5,527 bases of DNA. Origin: Flavobacteriaceae bacterium (lineage in GTDB: Bacteria > Bacteroidota > Bacteroidia > Flavobacteriales > Flavobacteriaceae). The translations under genes and the position numbers were made by a program. Positions 1 through 5,527 of the stretch are shown piece after piece. How positions within the stretch are numbered: the stretch's first letter is position 1; each line of letters begins with the position of its first letter. The stretch covers positions 1-5,527 of the forward strand of contig CANJDA010000145.1 in NCBI GenBank assembly GCA_947472705.1, in the 5' to 3' direction. The notes under the pieces were generated by a model. The model made no database searches, had not been told where the DNA came from, and saw only the letters and a program-made list of their open reading frames with translations.

Positions 1-28
1 ACAACAGAATAAAAAATAATTTCTTCAT
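1..28 (-). CDS. 5' end of a divergent gene, likely a secreted or lipoprotein (partial)
   Basis: Read on the minus strand from an ATG at 28-26, the visible codons give MKKLFFILL and then run off the left edge. A Met-Lys-Lys start followed by an unbroken hydrophobic run is the usual opening of a Sec signal peptide in Bacteroidota. The next ATG upstream on this strand (33-31) is out of frame and stops after two codons, so 28 is the only sensible start. It points away from the WYL regulator gene and shares the 29-144 region with it. Nine codons cannot identify the product, and in such AT-rich DNA a chance match is possible. Confidence 0.35.
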
Positions 29-74
29 TTCATTTTTGTTTTAAATTAATTAAGAACAAACAACCTGATTCTTT

Positions 75-103
75 TTGACAACTTGGGACAACTGCTTGTT
101 AAT
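75..103 (+). promoter_or_regulatory. Possible promoter of the WYL regulator
   Basis: TTGACA at 75-80 exactly matches a sigma70 -35 box; 17 bp further on, GTTAAT (98-103) is a weak -10 candidate. TTTG at 74-77 could also serve as the Bacteroidota -33 element, but no full TAnnTTTG box sits 19-21 bp downstream; TAATGTG at 100-106 is only a partial match. The position, 40-70 bp before the ATG at 145, is suitable. The call rests on one good box only. Confidence 0.3.
77..93 (+). repeat. Two GACAACT copies 10 bp apart upstream of the regulator
   Basis: GACAACT occurs at 77-83 and again at 87-93. The 10 bp spacing, about one helical turn, would put both copies on the same DNA face. They overlap the TTGACA box, so a bound protein could block RNA polymerase. 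This makes them a candidate operator, possibly for the neighbouring regulator acting on itself. Two copies of a 7-mer are weak evidence on their own. Confidence 0.3.
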
Positions 104-144
104 GTGATATATATTGACCTAATTTGTCGTTAAAACTTATACGG

Positions 145-1038
145 ATGCTTAACCAACATAAAATACTTCGGGTGCTTCAGCTCATTTCATTGCTTCAAAA
201 AGAACCAGCAAAGTCCATAAGGTTTATGGCATGTTTCATCGAAAGCACGGAACGAACTGTGTATAGATACTTAGACCTGATTAAAGAATTGGGGTTTGAA
301 TTGGAGCGTGACCAGAACAAACGCTATTTTATAAAAGGCGGACTGTATGATGAAGCTGAATCGTTTACCAATGAAGAAGTAACATTGCTTAAGGAATTAC
401 TTTTGAGTTCAGGAAAACAAAGCAAGCTTAAAGATGCTGTGTTGAAGAAAATCTATTTCAAGTCGGAAATTGCAGTTCATGGCAACCATATCTTGAATGC
501 TCATTTGGGGAAGATTGTTCAAAAATTAAGCCTTGCAATCCAACAGGAAAACAAAGTAATCTTGAAAAGCTATCATTCGGCTAATTCGCAGAAGATTGAT
601 GACCGATTGGTGGAACCCATTGCATTTACGGACAATTACACATCGATTTGTGCATTTGAAGAAGACACGCAGAAAAACAAATATTTCAACGTTGAACGCA
701 TAACCGATGTTGAACCTTTAGAAGCCAAACAGGAATTCAAGAGCTTGCATAAGTTAGACCCAGTGGATGTATTTGGTTTTACGGAATGGAACGGAGAAAA
801 ATTCGATATTCAACTTAGGTTGTCGCTAAGGGCGTATGTGATTTTAAAAGAAGAATATCCATTGGTTATACCATTTATCAAATTAGAACCCAACAAAAGC
901 ACATATCTACTTAGTTGCTGCATTAACAATCCAAAACCAATATCACGATTTATACTCGGGTTATCGGATGAAGTAGATATTTTAGGTTCAAAAGATTTTC
1001 TGAATTATTTTTCTAAAAAATCATTGAAAGAGTATTAA
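145..1038 (+). CDS. HTH/WYL-domain transcriptional regulator, BrxR-like
   Basis: This is a 297-residue cytoplasmic DNA-binding regulator by architecture. Residues about 5-63 form a DeoR-type winged helix; the recognition helix lies around STERTVYRYLDLIKELG (34-50), followed by the wing (FELERDQNKRYFI). A helical linker (about 70-130) leads to a WYL-like domain (about 136-195) with REP-like RLVEP at 154-158 and the NVERI segment ending near 186. A C-terminal WCX-like domain (about 217-292) contains LRAYVILKEEYPL and ISRFILGLSDEVDIL. The signature Trp-Tyr-Leu position reads Thr-Ser-Ile (166-168), so the ligand-sensing motif is degenerate. Known BrxR proteins have this fold, sit just upstream of BREX operons and repress them; that role here is inferred from position. 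The ATG at 145 is preferred because the protein then starts right at the HTH (MLNQHKILRV). A TTG at 124 would add seven residues. Confidence 0.82.
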   Translation: MLNQHKILRVLQLISLLQKEPAKSIRFMACFIESTERTVYRYLDLIKELGFELERDQNKRYFIKGGLYDEAESFTNEEVTLLKELLLSSGKQSKLKDAVLKKIYFKSEIAVHGNHILNAHLGKIVQKLSLAIQQENKVILKSYHSANSQKIDDRLVEPIAFTDNYTSICAFEEDTQKNKYFNVERITDVEPLEAKQEFKSLHKLDPVDVFGFTEWNGEKFDIQLRLSLRAYVILKEEYPLVIPFIKLEPNKSTYLLSCCINNPKPISRFILGLSDEVDILGSKDFLNYFSKKSLKEY

Positions 1039-1076
1039 TTTCTGAAATAATATAGATTATAAAATTCACTATAATT

Positions 1077-1250
1077 ATGCTATTTTGCAAACATAAAAGA
1101 ATATCTAATGCACTCAAACAAGCAATAAAATCAGTTTTTTATTTTATAAAAAAACATAAATATCTTTCTTACTTTTTTTGGTTATCCTGCCTATCCTTTT
1201 CATTTACACTCTTTTTCTTTCCATTGCTTTTTTATATATTTACGCTTTAA
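1077..1250 (+). CDS. Putative 57-aa cationic single-helix membrane peptide
   Basis: An ATG at 1077 opens a 57-codon frame ending in TAA at 1248-1250. The N-terminal half is basic (MLFCKHKRISNALKQAIK, then IKKHKYL). Residues about 30-57 are almost wholly hydrophobic and aromatic (YFFWLSCLSFSFTLFFF onward), consistent with one membrane helix and a cytoplasmic positive N-terminus. The frame lies 38 bp after the regulator, and its stop is 14 bp before a terminator-like hairpin, as for a short transcription unit. The product is not recognised. Its shape recalls small membrane peptides, including type I toxins, but only loosely. The main caution is that a T/C-rich strand automatically yields Phe/Leu/Ser-rich frames without stops, so this may be non-coding. 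No Shine-Dalgarno motif is visible, which is normal for Bacteroidota. Confidence 0.3.
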   Translation: MLFCKHKRISNALKQAIKSVFYFIKKHKYLSYFFWLSCLSFSFTLFFFPLLFYIFTL

Positions 1251-1264
1251 AATTAAAATAGTCC

Positions 1265-1316
1265 ACAGCATTTGTCTGTAAGAAATTAATTATACAGGCA
1301 AATGCTGTTGTTTTTT
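1265..1316 (+). terminator. Terminator-like hairpin directly before brxA (terminator or attenuator)
   Basis: ACAGCATTTGTCTGTA (1265-1280) pairs with TACAGGCAAATGCTGT (1293-1308), giving a 16-bp stem in plus-strand RNA with a single G-U wobble (1275/1298) and a 12-nt AT loop. A T-tract follows at once (1308-1316, TTGTTTTTT). This is the form of an intrinsic terminator in the plus orientation. On the minus strand the wobble would become an A-C mismatch and no adjacent T-tract exists. It ends 22 bp before the brxA start, so transcripts entering from upstream must pass it. It could terminate the upstream unit, act as an attenuator of the BREX operon, or, as DNA, be a long dyad operator. Confidence 0.7.
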
Positions 1317-1338
1317 AATAAAACTTTTTAAAATAATA

Positions 1339-2091
1339 ATGAAATACAACTCAGACATTAACGTACTTGGCAGTCTTCCGGACTGGAACCTTATTCCGGT
1401 TTTCTTAAATCAGGATATAAATGACATACGTTCAAATGTAGGTTTACAATCAGTTACGGCAATCAAAACTGACAAGTCAATACGAAGATTTGAGAAAGCC
1501 ATAACTGGAACACTCATAAAATTTGCCAACGATAATGTTAGCCAATTGATTACTGGTTTTTTGAATAAAGAGCAAATCTCAAATGATAGTTTGTTTTTGA
1601 TTTTTTGGAATGCCACTTTTAATAACAATCTACTTTTTTATCTTAATAAGAAAGTTTTTTTTCCAGCTTTATACAGCGGTAGAATTACAATAAAAAAAGA
1701 TGAAGTGATTGCTTGTTTAAAAGAACTCAAAGAAACCGACGAGGATCTCAAAGGTTGGTCTGAAATCACTATTACTACAACGGCTTCAAAGTATTTGACA
1801 TTACTTAAAAAGTTTGGGGTTATGGAAGGTTCATTGAATAAAACAATATCGCATCCATACCTGAGTGATAAAATGTTTGTGCTGTTTATTTATTGGTTAC
1901 TGGCTATCGAAAATTCATCAAATATTATAAATTCTCAGTGGTTGCAATATTGTTTTCTGGAACATCAGGTATTTTTAGAAAGATTGATGCAAAAAAAATA
2001 TACTAAGTTTTTCAATATTACCTATTCTGTTGATAAACTTAAAATCGAAACAATTTACTCATACCAAGAAATCTATTATGCTGCATCATAA
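1339..2091 (+). CDS. brxA: BREX protein BrxA (DUF1819 family)
   Basis: This 250-residue protein is a BREX accessory component. Characterised BrxA is a small helical DNA-binding protein; in E. coli it is reported as not needed for BREX methylation. Recognition rests on the family's central segment ending SKYLTLLKKFGVMEG (150-164, winged-helix-like), the preceding SEITITTTA, the helical stretch DKMFVLFIYWLLAI (177-190) and the family-style C-terminus (YTKFFNITYSVDKL onward, ending in SYQEIYY). It is followed by brxB and brxC, which confirms the assignment. It is somewhat longer than the roughly 200 residues of enterobacterial BrxA. The hydrophobic stretch at 177-190 probably reflects a buried helix, not a membrane segment. 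The ATG at 1339 follows an A/T-rich leader with no Shine-Dalgarno motif and comes 22 bp after the hairpin T-tract. Confidence 0.85.
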   Translation: MKYNSDINVLGSLPDWNLIPVFLNQDINDIRSNVGLQSVTAIKTDKSIRRFEKAITGTLIKFANDNVSQLITGFLNKEQISNDSLFLIFWNATFNNNLLFYLNKKVFFPALYSGRITIKKDEVIACLKELKETDEDLKGWSEITITTTASKYLTLLKKFGVMEGSLNKTISHPYLSDKMFVLFIYWLLAIENSSNIINSQWLQYCFLEHQVFLERLMQKKYTKFFNITYSVDKLKIETIYSYQEIYYAAS

Positions 2092-2635
2092 CCCAGAACT
2101 CATTATTAAAGAGACTAAGATTTTAGTTGAAACAGATAAACGTTCAGATATACGTTTAAATGCCAATGGTGGTAACTCTATTCTAATCATTTGTGAGCCA
2201 ATTCAAGAGTTAGACTTTATTGAAGCTATAAAAACGCATTTCAATAATGAGATGTACAAAGTAATTGATTTAAACGATTTACTAATCAGATTTATCGAAA
2301 TAAATAAAGAAACATTAAAAGAAACTTTTCAGTTGTTAAAAGGTTCTATAAATCAAATATTCAAAGCTCCTGCGGAAGAAATTGGACCCGATTTATTCAG
2401 TTTGATAATGGATAGTATTGATAATTCATTCAAAGAAAAAAAGATACCCGTGTTAATTCATTCGGGAGCCATTTATGGCAGTGGTATAGATAATATTCAC
2501 ATAATGGAAAACGAAGTAGTAATGAATTCATCAATTCCTTTGGTAGTGCTTTATCCAGCCACTAAGGACGGCGACAGATTATTATTCCTTTCCAAAAGAC
2601 CATCATCTAAGTACAGATGTATGATTATAAACTAA
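2078..2635 (+). CDS. brxB: BREX protein BrxB (DUF1788 family)
   Basis: This 185-residue protein is a core BREX component of unknown biochemistry; in E. coli it is needed for both methylation and defence. Family features are an alpha/beta start with strand NSILIICEP (33-41), a central strand IPVLIHSGAIYG (123-134), and the conserved C-terminal block IPLVVLYPATKDGDRLLF (153-170) ending in SKYRCMIIN. The last block matches the Pro-Leu-Val-Val-x-Tyr-Pro and Tyr-Arg pattern of DUF1788 proteins. No P-loop is present, which argues against BrxF. The ATG at 2078 overlaps the 3' end of brxA by 14 bp in another frame, so the two are probably translationally coupled. An in-frame TTG at 2030 would add 16 residues but deepen the overlap to 62 bp, so it is less likely. 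Confidence 0.82.
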   Translation: MLHHNPELIIKETKILVETDKRSDIRLNANGGNSILIICEPIQELDFIEAIKTHFNNEMYKVIDLNDLLIRFIEINKETLKETFQLLKGSINQIFKAPAEEIGPDLFSLIMDSIDNSFKEKKIPVLIHSGAIYGSGIDNIHIMENEVVMNSSIPLVVLYPATKDGDRLLFLSKRPSSKYRCMIIN

Positions 2636-2654
2636 CAGTGCAACAAATTATAGT

Positions 2655-5527
2655 ATGAATATAAAGGACATTTTAACCATCGATTTGTCGGAAGACATTA
2701 AAAACGTTATCGACTTAGAAGACATTTCAGAAATTGCAATAAAATCCGAAATCGAAAACTATATTGTTACCGATGGTTTAGCAAAGGAATATGCAGATTT
2801 TGTATCCATTTACACCTCAAGTGTACTTGAAACTGGCGTTTGGTTATCAGGATTTTACGGCTCTGGTAAATCATATTTCGGTAAACTTTTAGGATATATG
2901 CTAAGTAACAGGACTATTGTTGGCACACCGGCACGCGAAAGAATATTACAAAGATTTACAGGCATACAAGATGAAGCTTTAATAAGAAATTCTATAACCA
3001 AAATAGATAGTGTAAAAGCTAAAGTAGTGGCTTTGGATATTGCAAAACAAGACCCTTCAAAAGGCTTGGCTTACACTTTATTTCGAAATTTTCTAAAAAC
3101 ATTAGAATTACCAGAAAACGAACACGGCTTTTTCTTATTTCAATTAATGATTAATGACAACCAAGTTAACATTAACGATTTTATATTTCAAAAATCAGGA
3201 AAGACTTGGAGTGATATTAAGAACCGATTAGTAGAATATGCCAAAGAAGCAAAGAATATATTTTTAAGTCAAGATAATAACGAAAGTGATTATGAAAATA
3301 TAATTACAACGATACGAAGAGACATTGATCAATTCAGTGCTTCAAGATTGAGAGATGAATTGAACAACTATCTGAATTTAGATAATTCAGAAAGAATTAT
3401 TTTTATGTTTGATGAAGCAAGTGAAGCAATTAACCAGGATAAATTTGACTTATTAGATTTAGAAGGAATAAGTGAAGCTTTGTCAACTTTAAGAAATAAC
3501 GTTTGGACTATTGCCATTGCTCAAGAAAAATTAGATGATGTTATCAACAATTCAAATTACAGCAAATCTCAATTAACAAAAGTTACTGACCGTTTCAAAA
3601 CAAAAATACACTTAGAAGCTACTGAAGTTGATGTTATTATCAGAAACAGACTTTTAAAGAAAAACGATACTGGTATTGCTAAATTAAAAGAAAATTATAA
3701 AGCCAATTCAGGAAAAATTGCAGACCACGCTTCATTAGTGGGTTCAGGTATTGTAAAAACGGATAGCGAAGACAATTACATTACTTATTATCCTTTTTAT
3801 AAATACCAATTCGATTTATTACAAAACTTTCTTTTTGGGACTAAAGGATATGCTTCAACAAAAGTTGCAGCTCGTGGTATGATTATTACAACCTACGATA
3901 TTCTTAAACGTGAAATCCAAGATGAAAACCTTTTTGAAGTTGCAACAGGATGGCAAATAGCACGACAAGGAAACAACAAACCAAGTACTAGCTTAGTAAA
4001 CCGATATGTAAATGCCGAAAGGATTTTAAAAGAAGCTGGTTTTTCAATTTCAGGGCGTAAATTATTAGAAACAATTAATTTCCTTTCAGAAGCAGAAATA
4101 GTACCTACAACCTTACCAAATATTGTAAAATCATTTATTGCAGACCCGGAACAATTCCATAGTGTTTTAGATACAATCACTAAAGCAGTTGAAAGTTTAG
4201 TAGAAGCAAAAGTCCTTTTAGATACCAATAACACCTATCGTATCACTTCCGATATTGAACAAAGATTATTAGAAGAAATGAACGGCTACGCTGTTCAAGG
4301 GTTTGTCAAAAAGAAACAAGTAGTTTCAGCATACAAAAAAGCTAGTTTTATAAATAGCATTGCACGTGTTACAGATAATAAACAATATGATTTCTTTGTA
4401 ACTACCGACAATGATGATGAATTAACAAACCCACCATTAAAATATCTGAAAGTAAAACTGAAAAGCGTTTACAACATTAGTGACGACCGCGCTGCCGATA
4501 TTGAAGCTTTAAAAGTACAACATCAAAACGATCTAGATTTGGTTTGGATTGTTCCTAGTAATACTTCTTTCAAAGAGTTAGACCGTTTAATTGATGAAGT
4601 AGAACGCATTACTTACTTAGAACAAAAATACAGAGACCCTAATTCAGACGAGGGTAAAATATTACAAAGTTTTACTACGGCAAAATCAGAAAAAATTATT
4701 CGTATCAATGATTTAGTAGAGAGTTCTTTAATTAATGGAACAGCCATTTATCATTTCAATACCTTTCAGTTAGACAGCACAAACTGGCAATCAATTCTGC
4801 AAGTACAGCAAAAAAATATCATTCAAAATGTATATCACAAAAGATTAACTTCTCTACCATTAAGTGATAGTGTTGCTGGTATTGTAATAAAAGAAGCAAA
4901 CGCAGCCAGATTACAACAATATTTCCACGGTGTCGATTTTAAGTTTTTTGATGCTTCAGGCAATTTTATTGGTGACAATTTAAAAGTGGTTGAAGAAATA
5001 CTATATAAAATCAGAAACACGTTTGTCGATGGGGCAACACTCGAAAAAGAATTAGAAATTCCGCCAACAGGTTTTACTTTGGGTACGGTCATTTCAACAA
5101 CGGCTGCATTAATGCGTGCTGGTAAAATAATGGCGAAACACAATGGTTTTGAAAAATTCTCTTGGAAAGACGAAGGCGTTTCCGGAATGTTTGCTGTAAC
5201 GAGAGAATTCAGAAGAGCATCATTCAAAGCCATTTCAAAATCCTTATCAATTGCTCAAAAACAAGAGTTAGCACAATTCCTTTTGGATGTTGAAGTAGAT
5301 AAATTTATTGGTAGAAAAATAGATTATAATACCAACGATTTTGATTTAGTCAATGCAGTTCGTGATCTAGCAAAACACTTTGTAGATAAAGTAGCTAATC
5401 TTCGAATAATAGAAAAAGACTTTGATAAATTATTTCCTTTATTAGAAGCACAAAGAGATTATCTAGGGCAATTTACAGGAGCCGTTAGTGAGGCAAATTA
5501 TATAGACAAAGCGGTTGAATTCCTTGG
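2655..5527 (+). CDS. brxC: BREX P-loop ATPase BrxC (3' end outside window)
   Basis: The frame is open from an ATG at 2655 to the window edge: 957 complete codons of a protein usually about 1,200 residues long. BrxC is a large AAA-like ATPase of the BREX complex, required for host methylation and phage exclusion in E. coli. The nucleotide site is clear: Walker A GFYGSGKS at 66-73 (Lys72) and Walker B IIFMFDE at 248-254 (Asp253, Glu254). A sensor-like AIAQEKL lies at 287-293, then DRF at 312-314 and RNRLLKK at 330-336. The family segment YPFYKYQFDLLQ begins at 379, and an ARGM motif is centred on Arg407. No signal peptide or membrane segment is seen. The gene starts 19 bp after brxB, in one operon. 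The ATG is the first after an in-frame TAA at 2628-2630. The N-terminus (MNIKDILTIDLSEDIKNVI) is a variant of the usual BrxC opening. No frameshift or internal stop was found. Confidence 0.9.
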   Translation, partial: MNIKDILTIDLSEDIKNVIDLEDISEIAIKSEIENYIVTDGLAKEYADFVSIYTSSVLETGVWLSGFYGSGKSYFGKLLGYMLSNRTIVGTPARERILQRFTGIQDEALIRNSITKIDSVKAKVVALDIAKQDPSKGLAYTLFRNFLKTLELPENEHGFFLFQLMINDNQVNINDFIFQKSGKTWSDIKNRLVEYAKEAKNIFLSQDNNESDYENIITTIRRDIDQFSASRLRDELNNYLNLDNSERIIFMFDEASEAINQDKFDLLDLEGISEALSTLRNNVWTIAIAQEKLDDVINNSNYSKSQLTKVTDRFKTKIHLEATEVDVIIRNRLLKKNDTGIAKLKENYKANSGKIADHASLVGSGIVKTDSEDNYITYYPFYKYQFDLLQNFLFGTKGYASTKVAARGMIITTYDILKREIQDENLFEVATGWQIARQGNNKPSTSLVNRYVNAERILKEAGFSISGRKLLETINFLSEAEIVPTTLPNIVKSFIADPEQFHSVLDTITKAVESLVEAKVLLDTNNTYRITSDIEQRLLEEMNGYAVQGFVKKKQVVSAYKKASFINSIARVTDNKQYDFFVTTDNDDELTNPPLKYLKVKLKSVYNISDDRAADIEALKVQHQNDLDLVWIVPSNTSFKELDRLIDEVERITYLEQKYRDPNSDEGKILQSFTTAKSEKIIRINDLVESSLINGTAIYHFNTFQLDSTNWQSILQVQQKNIIQNVYHKRLTSLPLSDSVAGIVIKEANAARLQQYFHGVDFKFFDASGNFIGDNLKVVEEILYKIRNTFVDGATLEKELEIPPTGFTLGTVISTTAALMRAGKIMAKHNGFEKFSWKDEGVSGMFAVTREFRRASFKAISKSLSIAQKQELAQFLLDVEVDKFIGRKIDYNTNDFDLVNAVRDLAKHFVDKVANLRIIEKDFDKLFPLLEAQRDYLGQFTGAVSEANYIDKAVEFL

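Larger units (their letters stand above)
1039..1338. other. 300 bp gap between the regulator and brxA
   Basis: This stretch contains a 57-codon ORF (1077-1250) and a hairpin with a T-tract (1265-1316), listed separately. The rest is very AT-rich. The plus strand of 1160-1235 is strongly T/C-rich. TATTTTG at 1081-1087 resembles a Bacteroidota -7 box but lacks one T and has no matching TTTG/TTG element at the right spacing. No convincing promoter, tRNA or repeat array was seen. The 22 bp between the T-tract and the brxA ATG are too short to hold a normal promoter with a leader. Confidence 0.6.

Noticed and set aside
124..144. TTG start at 124 for the WYL regulator
   Set aside because: The ATG at 145 places the protein start directly at the HTH and is the more common start codon; the TTG adds only seven residues.
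1047..1078. AT-only imperfect inverted repeat (ATAATATAG / CTATAATTAT) after the regulator stop
   Set aside because: The arms are short, unequal and purely A/T apart from one pair, so the stem is weak and such pairs are common by chance in this DNA; no T-tract follows.
1081..1087. TATTTTG as a Bacteroidota -7 promoter box
   Set aside because: It is one T short of TAnnTTTG, has no TTTG or TTG element 19-21 bp upstream, and lies within the small ORF.
1410..1628. Minus-strand open frame of 72 codons
   Set aside because: It lies wholly inside brxA on the opposite strand and its product has no recognisable features.
3893..4234. Minus-strand open frame of 113 codons
   Set aside because: It is antisense to brxC, which is clearly coding here; Ser/Leu-rich shadow composition.
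4835..5233. Minus-strand open frame of 132 codons
   Set aside because: It is antisense to the brxC frame, which stays open and family-like throughout; no domain is visible.
1..5527. CRISPR array, tRNA, insertion sequence or attachment site
   Set aside because: No regularly spaced repeats, cloverleaf-like segment, transposase or terminal inverted repeats were seen on reading both strands.

Overview
The window is AT-rich. Its start regions are A/T-rich and lack clear Shine-Dalgarno motifs, and its codons are mostly A/T-ending. Together with the look of the proteins, this suggests a Bacteroidota (Flavobacterium-like) genome. That assignment is an inference from composition and style, not a database match.

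Layout, left to right. (1) At the extreme left edge, the minus strand opens what looks like a divergent secreted-protein gene (positions 28 to 1), of which only nine codons are visible. (2) A short divergent promoter region (29-144) carries a TTGACA box and two GACAACT copies 10 bp apart. (3) A HTH/WYL-type transcriptional regulator (145-1038) follows; it resembles BrxR regulators. (4) A gap of 300 bp (1039-1338) holds a 57-codon ORF for a cationic, single-membrane-helix peptide (1077-1250). It also holds a strong hairpin plus T-tract (1265-1316) that ends 22 bp before the next gene. (5) Three co-directional genes follow: brxA (1339-2091), brxB (2078-2635, overlapping brxA by 14 bp) and brxC (from 2655, still open at the window edge with 957 codons visible).

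brxA-brxB-brxC is the conserved opening of a BREX phage-defence operon. The expected downstream genes (PglX methyltransferase, PglZ and an effector such as BrxL or a BrxHI helicase) lie outside the window. The gene order fits BREX types 1, 5 and 6; type cannot be assigned without those genes. The regulator, the small ORF and the hairpin all lie upstream of brxA and are plausible control elements for the defence operon.

The core system is a known one. The least explained part is the brxR-brxA gap, where an intrinsic-terminator-like hairpin stands directly in front of a defence operon and a hydrophobic mini-ORF precedes it.
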